Positions 33,859 to 43,161 of a stretch of 64,000 nt of DNA are shown piece by piece. Position numbers and translations under genes: made by a program. Position 1 is the stretch's first letter; each line of letters starts with the position of its first letter. The notes beneath the pieces were generated by a model that saw only the letters and a list, made by a program, of their open reading frames with translations, did not search any database and was not told where the DNA came from. The stretch comes from Burkholderiales bacterium (GTDB lineage Bacteria > Pseudomonadota > Gammaproteobacteria > Burkholderiales > Burkholderiaceae_C): the NCBI GenBank assembly GCA_028868825.1, contig JAGWTU010000003.1, positions 1 to 64,000 of the forward strand, written 5' to 3'.

Positions 33859-34908
33859 ATGAGCCGCCGATACGAAAACCCGTCGCCCTTCGGCACGCAC
33901 CGCGTGCTCGAGCCGCCCGGCGTGCTGCCGCAGCCGGCGTGGAGGATCGACAACGCGATGGTCATCGCGGCCAACGAGATCCTCATCGATGTCGACACGC
34001 TGAACATCGACTCGGCCAGCTTCACGCAGATCAAGGGCGAGGTCGGCGCCGACGCCGACCGCATCGCCGCCGAGGTGCTGCGCATCGTCGGCGAGCGCGG
34101 CAAGATGCACAACCCGGTCACCGGTTCGGGCGGCATGCTGATCGGCACCGTGCGCGAGATCGGCCGCGCGCTCGCCGGCCGCGATGCGCTGGCCGTCGGC
34201 GACCGCATCGCGACGATGGTGTCGCTGTCGCTGACGCCGCTGCAAATCGATCGGATCAAGGCCGTTCACATCGAGCGCGACCAGATCGAGGTCGAAGGCC
34301 AGGCGGTGCTGTTCGCCTCGGGCCTGTATGCGCGGCTGCCCGACGACATCCCGCGCACGACGGCGCTGGCGATCCTCGACGTCGCCGGCGCGCCGGCGCA
34401 GACGGCGCGCCTCGTGAAGACCGGCGACACCGTCGTCGTCATCGGCGGCGGCGGCAAATCGGGCACGCTGTGCTGCTACCAGGCGCGGCAAAGCGCCGGC
34501 GCGCGCGGCACCGTGATCGGCGTTTCGCCGTTCGCGGCCGATTGCACGCGGATGCGCGAACTCGGCTGGGTCGACCAGGCGCTGCAGGTCGATGCGCGCG
34601 ACGCCGTGGCGCTGATGAACGCCGTCGCCACGGCCACCGGTGGCCGCATGGCCGACGTGACGATCAACTGCGTCAACATCCAGCACACCGAGATGGGCAG
34701 CATCCTCGCCACGCGCGAGGGCGGCCGCATCTATTTCTTCTCGATGGCGACGAGCTTCACCGCCGCAGCGCTGGGCGCCGAGGGCGTGGGCAAGGACGTC
34801 GAGATGATCGTCGGCAACGGCTATGCGCGCGGCCATGCCGAACTCGCGCTCGGCCTGTTGCGCCAGAGCCCGCGGCTGCGCCGGCTGTTCGAGGAGATCT
34901 ACACGTGA
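33859..34908 (+). CDS. kdd: L-erythro-3,5-diaminohexanoate dehydrogenase
   Basis: 349 residues. In lysine fermentation this NAD enzyme oxidatively deaminates 3,5-diaminohexanoate to 3-keto-5-aminohexanoate. The sequence starts with the family opening SPFGTHRVLEPPGVLPQPAWRID (in outline) and has a Rossmann motif VVVIGGGGKSGTLCC at about 193-207. The end overlaps the next gene by GTGA. It lies 53 bases after kamA and before the aminomutase genes, which is the order of reactions 1 and 3 of the pathway. Confidence 0.92.
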   Translation: MSRRYENPSPFGTHRVLEPPGVLPQPAWRIDNAMVIAANEILIDVDTLNIDSASFTQIKGEVGADADRIAAEVLRIVGERGKMHNPVTGSGGMLIGTVREIGRALAGRDALAVGDRIATMVSLSLTPLQIDRIKAVHIERDQIEVEGQAVLFASGLYARLPDDIPRTTALAILDVAGAPAQTARLVKTGDTVVVIGGGGKSGTLCCYQARQSAGARGTVIGVSPFAADCTRMRELGWVDQALQVDARDAVALMNAVATATGGRMADVTINCVNIQHTEMGSILATREGGRIYFFSMATSFTAAALGAEGVGKDVEMIVGNGYARGHAELALGLLRQSPRLRRLFEEIYT

Positions 34909-36071
34909 GCGCGCCGGGCCGCTCCCAAGCGCTCACACCGAAGCCCTTCAAGGGCGAAGGTACCCCATTGAACCGGCGCGCCCCGGCCTCGCCGCTGTGG
35001 CGTCGCATCCGCGACGACGGCATGGCCGTGGTCTCGGTGATGGGCATGACGAAGAACACCGGCAAGACGGTGGCGCTGAACCATCTGCTGGCCTGCGCCG
35101 CGGCCGATGCGGTCGACGTCGGGCTGACGTCGATCGGCCGCGACGGCGAGGAATTCGACGCCGTCTATTCGATCCCCAAACCGCCGGTGCTCGTCTGGCC
35201 CGGCACCGTCGTCGCCACCGCGCGCGACACGCTGATGCGCAGCGGCGTGCGCACCAAGGTACTCGCCGGCAGCGGCCTCTCCAGCCCGCTGGGCGAGATC
35301 CTGATCGTCAAGGTGCTCGATCAGGGCGAGATGGAGGTCGCCGGCGCGTCGCGCAGCCACGATCAATTGCGCGCGATCGAATCGCTGCGGCGCTGCGGCG
35401 CGTCGCAGATCTTCGTCGACGGCGCGCTCGGGCGCAGCCACCATGCCTCGCCCGCCATGGCCGATGGCGTCGTGCTCGCCACCGGCGCGGCCATCGGCGG
35501 CGGCATCGCCGACGTGCTGCGCAAGACGCGCGACCGCCTCGCCATCCTCGCGATTCCCGAGGCCGGGCCCGAAATGCGATCGACCTGCGCCGAGTTGTTC
35601 GCGGCGCAGGGCGTCGGCCTGTGGACGCGCGACGGCCAGCCGCTGTGGCAAGCACCGATCGCGAGCCTGAACGCCGGCGGCGAACTGCTGGCGCACGACG
35701 GCGCCGAGGTCGGCCGCGTCGCCGTCACCGGCGCCGTCGCTCGCCAACTCTGGGCCGCGCTGCTGACGCTGGCCGAGCGCCACCCCGGCCTCGTCGTCAT
35801 CGTCGCCGACGGCACGCGGCTGTTCGTCGACGCCACCGACCTCGCGGCGCTGGAGGCACGCGGCGCGCGGCTGCTGGCGTATCGCGGCATCCGCATCGCC
35901 GGCATCACGCTCAACCCGACCTCCCCGCTCGGCGGCCATTTCGACGCCGCGACCTTCCTGGCCTCGGCACGCGACGCCTGCCCGCGCCATGCGGTGACCG
36001 ACGTCGTGCTCGAGTCCAGCCACCCCGCTTCCCTGACCGAACGATCCCCCCATGGCGCAACTGCAGCTTGA
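34905..36071 (+). CDS. kamB: KamB-like P-loop protein (aminomutase reactivase candidate)
   Basis: 388 residues from GTG 34905, overlapping the kdd stop. It has a P-loop near residue 48 (VMGMTKNTGKTVALNHLL in outline), SIGRDGEEFD, and IFVDGALGRSHH, a layout like dethiobiotin-synthase-type P-loop ATPases. KamB proteins accompany lysine 5,6-aminomutase and are thought to take part in replacing damaged adenosylcobalamin. The usual partner KamC (MutS-like ATPase) is not in this window. The end overlaps kamD by 20 bases, so expression is coupled. Confidence 0.8.
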   Translation: MSAPGRSQALTPKPFKGEGTPLNRRAPASPLWRRIRDDGMAVVSVMGMTKNTGKTVALNHLLACAAADAVDVGLTSIGRDGEEFDAVYSIPKPPVLVWPGTVVATARDTLMRSGVRTKVLAGSGLSSPLGEILIVKVLDQGEMEVAGASRSHDQLRAIESLRRCGASQIFVDGALGRSHHASPAMADGVVLATGAAIGGGIADVLRKTRDRLAILAIPEAGPEMRSTCAELFAAQGVGLWTRDGQPLWQAPIASLNAGGELLAHDGAEVGRVAVTGAVARQLWAALLTLAERHPGLVVIVADGTRLFVDATDLAALEARGARLLAYRGIRIAGITLNPTSPLGGHFDAATFLASARDACPRHAVTDVVLESSHPASLTERSPHGATAA

Positions 36072-37605
36072 TCCCGCGGTGATAGACCGCGCCCGCGCGG
36101 CCGCGACGCGCATCGCGCGGCGCGTGCGCGACGAGGCGGCGCGCAAGACGACGACCAGCGTCGAACGGGCGACGCTGCGCCTGCTCGGTGTCGACGGCGT
36201 CGACGAGAACCAGGTGCCGCTGCCCAACCGCGTCGTCGACCATCTGCGCGGCAGCGGGCTGATCGTCCATGGCGCGGCGCCGCTGCTGGCCGCGGCGATG
36301 GAGGAGCAGGGACTGACGGCGCAGCAGGTCGCCGAGGGCGTCGCGCAGGGCAAGATCACACTCGCACGTCCCCGCGACGCGCGCGCCGAGAAGGCCGCAC
36401 GCCGCGTCGCCGAGGCCGAGGCCGCGCGCATGTGCGAGCACATCGCCGCGCAACGCGCGCGGCGCAGCGCGCGCATCGCGCAGTACGGCGAAGGCCCGAC
36501 GCCCTGGCTCTATTTGATCGTGGCCACCGGCAACATCCACGAGGACGTCAAGCAGGCGCGCGCCGCGGCGCAGCAAGGCGCAGACATCGTCGCCGTGATC
36601 CGCTCGACGGGACAGAGCCTGCTCGACTACGTGCCCTATGGTGCGACGACCGAGGGCTTCGGCGGTACCTACGCGACGCAGGAGAACTTCCGCCTCATGC
36701 GCGCCGCGCTCGACGAGGTCGGCGCCCAGGTCAAGCGCTATATCCGGCTGACGAATTACTGCTCGGGGCTGTGCATGCCCGAGATCGCGGCGATGGGCGC
36801 GATGGAACGCCTGGACATGATGCTCAACGATTCGATGTACGGGATCATCTTCCGCGACATCAATATGCAGCGCACCTTCATCGACCAGTTCTTCTCGCGC
36901 ATGGTCAACGGCTACGCCGGCATCATGATCAACACCGGCGAGGACAACTACCTGACGACGGCCGACGCCGTCGAGGCCGCGCACACGGTGCTCGCAAGCC
37001 AGTTCATCAACGAGCAGTTCGCCCATCTCTGCGGATTGAAGCCCTCGCAGATGGGATTGGGCAGTGCCTTCGAGATCAACCCGGCGCTCGAGAACGGCTT
37101 CCTCTGGGAACTGGCCCATGCGCAGCTGGCGCGCCAGGTCTTCCCCGAGGCGAGCCTGAAATACATGCCGCCGACCAAGCACATGACGGGCAACATCTTC
37201 CGCGGCCATGTGCAGGACGCGCTGTTCAACGTCGTTTCCACCGTGACGCGCCAGAACGTCCATCTGCTGGGCATGATGACCGAGGCCATCCACACGCCGT
37301 TCATCCAGGACCGCTACCTCGCGATCGAGAACGCGCGCTACGTCTTCAACACGATGCGCGACCTGCATGCGGAAGTCGAATTCAAGCGCGGCGGCCTGAT
37401 CGAGACGCGGGCGCAGCAGGTGCTGACCGAGGCGGCCGAGATGCTGGCCGAGATCGACCGCATCGGCCTGCCGCAGGCGATCGCGCGCGGCACCTTCGCC
37501 GACATCGCGCGCCAGCCCGATGGCGGCAAGGGACTCGACGGCGTCATCGCCACCGCCGACGATTACCACAACCCCTTCCCGGCGCTGATGCTGGCCGGAG
37601 CCTGA
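36052..37605 (+). CDS. kamD: Lysine 5,6-aminomutase alpha subunit
   Basis: 517 residues, the size of known KamD. It provides the TIM barrel that binds PLP and the corrin side chain of adenosylcobalamin together with KamE. Recognisable blocks include VPLPNRVVDHL, the PWLYLIVATGNIHEDVKQA region, IRSTGQSLLDYVPYGATTEGFGGT (in outline), TNYCSGLCMPEI and PPTKHMTGNIFRGH. The enzyme moves the terminal amino group of beta-lysine to C5, giving 3,5-diaminohexanoate. kamE follows after 2 bases. Confidence 0.95.
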   Translation: MAQLQLDPAVIDRARAAATRIARRVRDEAARKTTTSVERATLRLLGVDGVDENQVPLPNRVVDHLRGSGLIVHGAAPLLAAAMEEQGLTAQQVAEGVAQGKITLARPRDARAEKAARRVAEAEAARMCEHIAAQRARRSARIAQYGEGPTPWLYLIVATGNIHEDVKQARAAAQQGADIVAVIRSTGQSLLDYVPYGATTEGFGGTYATQENFRLMRAALDEVGAQVKRYIRLTNYCSGLCMPEIAAMGAMERLDMMLNDSMYGIIFRDINMQRTFIDQFFSRMVNGYAGIMINTGEDNYLTTADAVEAAHTVLASQFINEQFAHLCGLKPSQMGLGSAFEINPALENGFLWELAHAQLARQVFPEASLKYMPPTKHMTGNIFRGHVQDALFNVVSTVTRQNVHLLGMMTEAIHTPFIQDRYLAIENARYVFNTMRDLHAEVEFKRGGLIETRAQQVLTEAAEMLAEIDRIGLPQAIARGTFADIARQPDGGKGLDGVIATADDYHNPFPALMLAGA

Positions 37606-37607
37606 CG

Positions 37608-38375
37608 ATGGACCACCCGAGCAGAGAGCCGCGCTGGATCAAGCCCTACGGCGACACCCAGGACGATGGCCGCGTGCAGCTCTCGTTCACGCTGCCGGTG
37701 GCGCTCGACGAGAACGCCAAGGAGGCGGCGCGCCGCCTCGCGCTCGCGATGGGACTGGACGAGCCGGCCGTCGCGCATGCCGAGGACATGGGCCAGGGCT
37801 TCAGCTTCTACATCGTCTACGGCCAGGTCCGGCACCGCATCGATCTGAATCAGATCCAGGTCGCGCGGCCCGAATTCGAGGTGCTGGCCAAGGACGCGAT
37901 CGACGCGCTCATCAAGGAGTCCATGGGACGCAAGATGGTCGTGCTCGGGGCCTGCATCGAGACCGACGCGCACACCGTCGGCATCGACGCGATCATGAAC
38001 ATGAAGGGCTTCAACGGCCACAAGGGACTCGAGAGCTATCACGAGATCCGCGCCATCAACATGGGCGCGCAGGTCGACAGCGAGGATCTCGTGGCGCGCG
38101 CCATCGACGAGAAAGCCGACGTCATCCTGGTATCGCAGGTCGTGACGCAGAAGAACATCCATCTCGACAACCTGACGCGGCTGACCGACATCCTCGAAGC
38201 CGAGGGGCTGCGCGAGCGCGTCATCCTCGTCGTCGGCGGCCCGCGCATCACGCACGAACTGGCCAAGGAACTCGGCTACGACGCGGGTTTCGGCCCCGGC
38301 TGCTACGCCGAGAACGTGGCCTCGTTCGCAATCGATCAATGGATCAAGAGAAGCAACGCGAGAAAGGCGGCTTGA
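37608..38375 (+). CDS. kamE: Lysine 5,6-aminomutase beta subunit (B12-binding)
   Basis: 255 residues. Residues 110-250 form the B12 Rossmann domain with D120-x-H122-x-x-G125 ([15 protein letters not shown]), His122 being the lower cobalt ligand, and the later [10 protein letters not shown] and GFGPGC. An N-terminal dimerisation domain with the PLP-linking lysine region ([11 protein letters not shown]) is present. It completes the adenosylcobalamin/PLP aminomutase with KamD. The start is ATG 37608, three bases after the kamD stop. Confidence 0.95.
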   Translation: MDHPSREPRWIKPYGDTQDDGRVQLSFTLPVALDENAKEAARRLALAMGLDEPAVAHAEDMGQGFSFYIVYGQVRHRIDLNQIQVARPEFEVLAKDAIDALIKESMGRKMVVLGACIETDAHTVGIDAIMNMKGFNGHKGLESYHEIRAINMGAQVDSEDLVARAIDEKADVILVSQVVTQKNIHLDNLTRLTDILEAEGLRERVILVVGGPRITHELAKELGYDAGFGPGCYAENVASFAIDQWIKRSNARKAA

Positions 38376-38376
38376 G

Positions 38377-38778
38377 ATGAGCGCTCCCTACGAAAGCCTG
38401 ATCCGCATCCGCATCAGCGCGCACGATGCCCATTACGCCGGCGATCTCGTCGACGGCGCGCGCATGCTGAACCTGTTCGGCGACGTCGCGACCGAATTGC
38501 TGATCGACAGCGACGGCGACGAGGGCCTGTTCGTCGCCTACGACGAGGTGCAGTTCCTGGCGCCGGTGCGCGCCGGCGACTACATCGAGGCGCGCGGGCA
38601 TATCGTCGCCAGCGGTCGCACCTCGCGCAAGATGGTGTTCGAGGCGCGCAAGGTCATCGCCTCGGCCGGACTGCCGCACCAGCCCTCGGCGGCCAACCGG
38701 CTGGCCGAGCCGGTCGTCGTCTGCAAGGCCAGCGGCACCTGCGTCGTGCCGCTCGAATGCCAGCGCAAGTTGCGCTGA
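38377..38778 (+). CDS. kal: 3-aminobutyryl-CoA ammonia-lyase
   Basis: 133 residues with a hotdog fold, starting one base after the kamE stop. Key segments: [22 protein letters not shown] at the start (in outline), the [25 protein letters not shown] core and the [10 protein letters not shown] helix. Kal releases ammonia from L-3-aminobutyryl-CoA to give crotonyl-CoA. The position after the aminomutase genes and before kce confirms the assignment over generic acyl-CoA thioesterases of the same fold. Confidence 0.9.
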   Translation: MSAPYESLIRIRISAHDAHYAGDLVDGARMLNLFGDVATELLIDSDGDEGLFVAYDEVQFLAPVRAGDYIEARGHIVASGRTSRKMVFEARKVIASAGLPHQPSAANRLAEPVVVCKASGTCVVPLECQRKLR

Positions 38779-38791
38779 GCCGGGGCGCGAC

Positions 38792-39652
38792 TTGAGCCCG
38801 CTCATCATCACCGCCGCGCTCACCGGTGCCGAGGTCACGCGCGAGCAGCAGCCGGCGTTGCCGATCAGCCCCGAAGAAATCGGCCAGGCCGCGCTCGAAT
38901 GCGCGCGCGCCGGTGCCGCCATCGTCCACGTACATGCGCGCCGCGCCGACGGCAGCTCGACGCAGGAGGCGGCGGCCTACCGCGCCATCATCGACGCCGT
39001 GCGTGCGCGCTGCGACCTCATCGTCCAGGTCTCGACCGGCGGCGCCGTCGGCATGACGGCGAGCGAACGCATCGCCCCGGTGACGCTGGCGCCCGAGATG
39101 GCGACGCTGTCGCTGGGTTCGGTGAATTTCGGCGGCGACGTGTTCATGAACCACCCGGCCGACATCGAGACCTTCGCGCGCGCGATGGTCGAGCATGGCG
39201 TGAAACCCGAACTCGAGGTCTTCGACGCCGGCATGATGGCCACCGCGCAGCGCCTGCTGAAGAAGGGCCTGGTGCACGCGCCGGCGCATTTCGATTTCGT
39301 GCTCGGCGTGCCCGGCGCGATGCCGGGCAGCGCCGAGGCGCTGATGTACCTGCGCTCGCAATTGCCCGCAGGCAGCAGCTGGACCGTCGCCGGCATCGGC
39401 GCGGCGCAGCTCACGCTCGGCACGATGGCGATCGCGCTCGGCGGCCATGTGCGCGTCGGGTTCGAGGACAACATCCACTTCCGCAAGGGTGAACTCGCGA
39501 CCAGCAATGCACAACTGGTCGAACGCATCGCGGCGATCGGGCGGCTGCTGGACCGGCCGCCGGCCACGGCCGACGAGGCCAGGGCCATCCTCGGCATCGG
39601 CCGGCGGGACGCGCCGACGTCGCAGCCGCGAATCAGCGCCGAAAGACCCTGA
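38792..39652 (+). CDS. kce: 3-keto-5-aminohexanoate cleavage enzyme
   Basis: 286 residues of the BKACE (DUF849) family from a TTG at 38792, 13 bases after kal. It condenses 3-keto-5-aminohexanoate with acetyl-CoA to form acetoacetate and 3-aminobutyryl-CoA. The zinc-binding His pair is in AAIVHVHARRADG, and the FGGDVFMNHP, FDAGMM and VRVGFEDNIHFRKGELA segments are diagnostic. Its 3' end overlaps a convergent hypothetical gene by 20 bases. No CoA transferase for acetoacetate is seen here. Confidence 0.92.
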   Translation: MSPLIITAALTGAEVTREQQPALPISPEEIGQAALECARAGAAIVHVHARRADGSSTQEAAAYRAIIDAVRARCDLIVQVSTGGAVGMTASERIAPVTLAPEMATLSLGSVNFGGDVFMNHPADIETFARAMVEHGVKPELEVFDAGMMATAQRLLKKGLVHAPAHFDFVLGVPGAMPGSAEALMYLRSQLPAGSSWTVAGIGAAQLTLGTMAIALGGHVRVGFEDNIHFRKGELATSNAQLVERIAAIGRLLDRPPATADEARAILGIGRRDAPTSQPRISAERP

Positions 39653-40337
39653 ACGTTCGCGCCGAATGGATCAAGGCGAGTTCGCGTTTCAGCGCATCGA
39701 GTTGCGCGAACAGGGCCTCGACCTCCCGCAGTCGCTGAAGGGCGGCGGACAGGTCCGCCGCCAACGCGGCGGCCATTGCCGAGTCCGGTCGCTGCGATGT
39801 CCGCGCCGGCATCACCTCATCCGAGGCGGGCATCGAGCCGGCAAGCGGGAGCGTCGCAACGCGCTGCGTCGGCGCGACGGCAATATGTCGAATGAGCCTG
39901 GATCGCCTGTCGTGACCTATGCGCTCGGAGCGCGGCACCGGTGGCAGCTCGGCCTCGGCCATAGGCGACGGCAAGCTCGGTTGCGCGGTGGATGCCGATT
40001 CATCCGCAATGGATACGGCTGCCGCAGGAATGCGGAACACCCGGGGGGCGCGCTGGGTGCCCGGCCCGGCGCCGGAGTCGGCGGTACCGCCGTTCTCGGC
40101 GGGACCCGCCTCGCGCAGGCGGCTCCGACGCACGACGATCGGCGCCGGATGCAGCGGCGGCGGGTCCATGGGTGCGGGACCGAATGCCGCCTCGGCGGCG
40201 AGTCGCGCCGCACTCTTCGGTCTGTCTTCGAGATTCCAGCCTTCAGTCGGCGGTGGCGGGCCGGCGGGACTTTGGCCGCTGCCGGGCATGGCATGGGAGT
40301 CGGGGTGATCCGGATATGCGCTCGGTCTGGTGTCCAT
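39633..40337 (-). CDS. Proline-rich hypothetical protein with C-terminal coiled coil
   Basis: About 234 residues from ATG 40337 (longer starts at 40388 and 40457 are open but have poor ribosome sites). The first 150 residues are low-complexity and Pro/Ala-rich (SGQSPAGPPPPTEGW, APMDPPPLHPAP). The last 45 residues form a helix with heptads (LSAALQRLREVEALFAQLDALKRELALIH). No domain is recognised. It overlaps the end of kce and codes with similar GC skew, but could be overcalled. Confidence 0.45.
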   Translation of the reverse strand: MDTRPSAYPDHPDSHAMPGSGQSPAGPPPPTEGWNLEDRPKSAARLAAEAAFGPAPMDPPPLHPAPIVVRRSRLREAGPAENGGTADSGAGPGTQRAPRVFRIPAAAVSIADESASTAQPSLPSPMAEAELPPVPRSERIGHDRRSRLIRHIAVAPTQRVATLPLAGSMPASDEVMPARTSQRPDSAMAAALAADLSAALQRLREVEALFAQLDALKRELALIHSARTFRVFRR

Positions 40338-40562
40338 GGTCTGGATCGAATGGAGACATGTGGGGCCGCGCGAATTCGGCTCATGCATCGATTCCGAATT
40401 AGGCGGAATCGATGGCTGTCGAATCTTGGACCCCGAAACGACTGCGCCGACGGCCATGCCGCTTCGAGGTGACTTCGACTCCGCACGGATGTCCGGTCAC
40501 GCTCCCCAACGTCGCAGCGCCAGCGCGTGCCGAGTATCGCACGCCGCCCCTTTCAGCCCCGC

Positions 40563-41438
40563 TCAGGCCATGCGACCGAATTTGCCGCGATTGAAATCGT
40601 CGAAAGCCTGCACGATCTCGGCCTGGCTGTTCATCACGAACGGTCCATAACCGACGACCGGTTCGGCTATCGGCTCGCCGGCCAGCAGCAGCAGCTTGGC
40701 GTCGCCGTGGGCTTCGATGCGGATCTCGCGCCCGCTGGTCGACAGCGTGGCCATCTGCGCGGGGCGCAACGGCGTCGTGCCATTGACCTCGACCGTGCCT
40801 TCGAGCACCACCAGCAGGCTCGTCCAGCCTTCGGGCTGCGCCAGCGACACGGTGCGTCCGGCCTGCACGCGCACATCCCACACGTTCATCGGCGTGTGGG
40901 TATGCGCCGGCCCGCGGGCGCTGCCGCATGCGCCGGCGATCACGCGCACCTGGCCGGCGACCGCGTCCGCGGCGTCGGTGAGCGGCAGCGCGGGAATCTC
41001 GGCGTCGAGGATGGCCTGGTAGCCGGGCTCGGTCATCTTGTCCCTGGCCGGCAGGTTGACCCACAACTGCACCATCTCGAAAGGGCCACCGGTGCGGGCG
41101 TAGTTCGCCGAATGGAACTCCTCGTGCAGGATGCCGGCGCCGGCCGTCATCCACTGCACGTCACCCTTGCCGATGACGCCGCCCTGGCCGGTCGAATCGC
41201 GGTGCTCGACCTCGCCGTCGTAGACGATCGTGACGGTCTCGAAGCCGCGGTGCGGATGCTCGCCGACGCCGCGGCGCGCGCTCGTCGGCTCGAAGCGCGT
41301 CGGCGCGGCGTAGTCCAGCAGCAGGAAGGGGCTGCGTTCGGCGGCACCGGCGTCGTAGCCGAACAGGCCGTGCACCGGGAAACCGTCGCCGACCCAATGC
41401 CGACCGGGCGCACTGCGCGTCGAGAGGACTTTCTTCAT
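40563..41438 (-). CDS. Pirin-family protein
   Basis: 291 residues from ATG 41438 behind AGGAG. The double cupin is complete: GVGEHPHRGFETVTIVYDGEVEHRDS (in outline) contains the iron-ligand His residues of the N-terminal cupin, and AGAGILHEEF holds the last ligands. Bacterial pirins include quercetin dioxygenases and redox-linked regulators. It stands alone, divergent from nothing and close to the Rnk gene on the same strand, so no pathway can be assigned. Confidence 0.9.
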   Translation of the reverse strand: MKKVLSTRSAPGRHWVGDGFPVHGLFGYDAGAAERSPFLLLDYAAPTRFEPTSARRGVGEHPHRGFETVTIVYDGEVEHRDSTGQGGVIGKGDVQWMTAGAGILHEEFHSANYARTGGPFEMVQLWVNLPARDKMTEPGYQAILDAEIPALPLTDAADAVAGQVRVIAGACGSARGPAHTHTPMNVWDVRVQAGRTVSLAQPEGWTSLLVVLEGTVEVNGTTPLRPAQMATLSTSGREIRIEAHGDAKLLLLAGEPIAEPVVGYGPFVMNSQAEIVQAFDDFNRGKFGRMA

Positions 41439-41546
41439 CAAGAGGCTCCTGGGCTCGTCGGGAAGTCGATGGGCTTCCCGCATCGGCCTCATGTGGGGGT
41501 CGAACGGCGCATTGCAATGCGGCTCGGGCGCACAGCGGCAAGCGCT

Positions 41547-41948
41547 TCAGGTCAGGAAGTCGCCCTGCGACTCGGGCTGGTAGAGGATCCTGTCGACGCG
41601 CGCGCGCAGCGTGCGGCCACCGGGCAGGCGCCATTGCGCGGTGTCGCCGACGCGTATGCCCAGCAGGCTGGCGCCCATCGGCGCGAGGATCGAAATGCCG
41701 CCCGCGGCGGGTGAGGCATCGCCGGGATAGCGCAGCGTCACCACCTGGGGGACCGCGGCGTCGGCGCAGGAGAGCTCGATCTGCGAGCCCATCGTGACGA
41801 GGTCGCCGGGCACTTCCTGCGGCGCGACCAGGGGATGCTCGTCGAGCAGATCACGCAAGGTGGCCGGCAAGGCATCGCTGCCGAGCCGCGAAAGGCGGGC
41901 GTGATCGAGGGCGTTGAAAAGTCGTTCGGCCGAGGTTCGGGTCGTCAT
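41547..41948 (-). CDS. rnk: Nucleoside diphosphate kinase regulator Rnk-like
   Basis: 133 residues: a short coiled N-terminus (SAERLFNALDHARLSRL) and a GreA/GreB-type C-terminal domain (MGSQIELSCADAAVPQVVTLRYPGDAS, ISILAPMGASLLGIRVGD, both in outline). The length and lack of a long coiled coil fit Rnk, an RNA polymerase-interacting anti-Gre factor, and not GreA. The start at ATG 41948 follows a gap of 170 bases with no other feature. Confidence 0.88.
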   Translation of the reverse strand: MTTRTSAERLFNALDHARLSRLGSDALPATLRDLLDEHPLVAPQEVPGDLVTMGSQIELSCADAAVPQVVTLRYPGDASPAAGGISILAPMGASLLGIRVGDTAQWRLPGGRTLRARVDRILYQPESQGDFLT

Positions 41949-42117
41949 GGTTGCACCTGTCGTGTTGCGAGGCCGGCCAAGGGCGGGGGCAGTGGCCCTC
42001 GCGCGCAAGATCGTCGTCGTGGGCCGAGTATGGTCTGGCACATCGGTATCGCCAACGATGTCCATGCGGGTCAGCGGCCAGGCCTGGCCCGAGCGCGATG
42101 CAATGCCAAGCGGCGAT

Positions 42118-42489
42118 CTAGTCGCGCCGCACCGTCGCCGACCAGGCGCCCCAGGCCGCAGCCACGAGGGCCGCGCCGAGCAGCATGCGGCGCACGGCGC
42201 GACGCCGCGCGAAGACGACGCGCAGCACGGGCCAGGCCGCGGCCAGCAGCGGCGCCAGCCGCGAGCCGCGGCGCAGCATGCGCAACAGCGCCGTGGCGCC
42301 GGGCCCGCCGTCGGCGCCGCCGCCGACCCAGCCGCGGGCGCCGGCCCACAGGCCACGCACGAGGCCGCCCGCGAATCCGCCCGGGGTCGCGGCCTGGCGC
42401 AGATCGCCGAGGGCCAGCACCATCTCGGCGCGTTCGACCGCGATGCGCGCGCGCAGCATCAGCATGCTTTCCCGGCGAGATCCGCTCAT
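42118..42489 (-). CDS. YqjK-like small membrane-associated protein
   Basis: 123 residues, third gene of an operon with a DUF883 and a phage-holin-family gene, the order of E. coli yqjD-yqjE-yqjK. It starts at ATG 42489, overlapping the stop of the upstream gene (ATGA). N-terminal helix (RARIAVERAEMVLALGDLRQA), glycine-rich linker, C-terminal hydrophobic helix (MLLGAALVAAAWGAWSA). Role unknown. Confidence 0.65.
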   Translation of the reverse strand: MSGSRRESMLMLRARIAVERAEMVLALGDLRQAATPGGFAGGLVRGLWAGARGWVGGGADGGPGATALLRMLRRGSRLAPLLAAAWPVLRVVFARRRAVRRMLLGAALVAAAWGAWSATVRRD

Positions 42490-42845
42490 GGCGCACGCCC
42501 CAGCGTCTGCACGTCCTGCTGCAACTCGGCCAGCGTGGCGGCCAGCAGCGGCGGCGACTTGCGCAGCCGCGCCCGCAACACCAGCAGCAGGCCGACGCCG
42601 CCGGCCAGGTACAGCAGCAGCAGCGCCAGCAGCAAGGCCGCGCGGTGGCCTTCGTCGGTCAGCAGCAGCGCCAGCGCCGTGGCCGTCAGCAGCGCCAGCA
42701 GCATCAGCCCCAGCGCCGCCAACCCCAGCAAGGCGTTGACGACGCTGCGCTCGAGCGCTTCGCCGATCTCGAGCCCGGCCAGTTCGAGGCGGCTGCGCGC
42801 CATGGTCGCCGCCAGGGCGGCCAGCTGGCGCAGCGAGCGCAGCAT
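42486..42845 (-). CDS. Phage holin family (YqjE-like) membrane protein
   Basis: 119 residues from ATG 42845. Two adjacent transmembrane helices (LLGLAALGLMLLALLTATALALLL and LLLALLLLYLAGGVGLLLVL, in outline) between short basic ends, with the SRLELAGLEIGEALERS motif typical of the family. It lies between the DUF883 gene and the YqjK-like gene, with start/stop overlap downstream. Members sit in the inner membrane of stationary-phase cells. Confidence 0.8.
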   Translation of the reverse strand: MLRSLRQLAALAATMARSRLELAGLEIGEALERSVVNALLGLAALGLMLLALLTATALALLLTDEGHRAALLLALLLLYLAGGVGLLLVLRARLRKSPPLLAATLAELQQDVQTLGRAP

Positions 42846-42855
42846 CTCCGCCGGC

Positions 42856-43161
42856 TCAGCGGTCGCGGTTGAGCAGCAGGCCGAGGGCCACACCCGCCGC
42901 CAGCGCCCCGGCGATGACGCGCCAGGGGTGATCGTGGACGTAGCGGTCGGTCGTGCGGGCCGCGGCCTTGCCATGCCGGATGGCCTTGTCGCCGGCCTGG
43001 GCCAGCTTCTCGCGCGCGACCTTCAACTGCGCGCGCGCGCGTTCGCGCAGCTCGGCAGCCTTCTCGCCGCTGGTCGCTGCGGCCTGGTCGAGTTCGCTCT
43101 CGGCGCCGGCCAATGCGCTGCGGGCTTGGGATTCGAGGTCTTCGATGGTGGTCGAGGTCAT
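42856..43161 (-). CDS. DUF883 (YqjD/ElaB-like) ribosome-associated membrane protein
   Basis: 101 residues: a long acidic/basic amphipathic helix (DLESQARSALAGAESELDQAAATSG to KAIRHGKAAARTTDRYVHDHPW) and a C-terminal membrane anchor (VIAGALAAGVALGLLLNRDR). This matches E. coli YqjD and ElaB, which bind ribosomes at the membrane in stationary phase. It starts the three-gene operon; the ATG at 43161 follows a purine-rich AGAGGAAA region. Confidence 0.88.
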   Translation of the reverse strand: MTSTTIEDLESQARSALAGAESELDQAAATSGEKAAELRERARAQLKVAREKLAQAGDKAIRHGKAAARTTDRYVHDHPWRVIAGALAAGVALGLLLNRDR

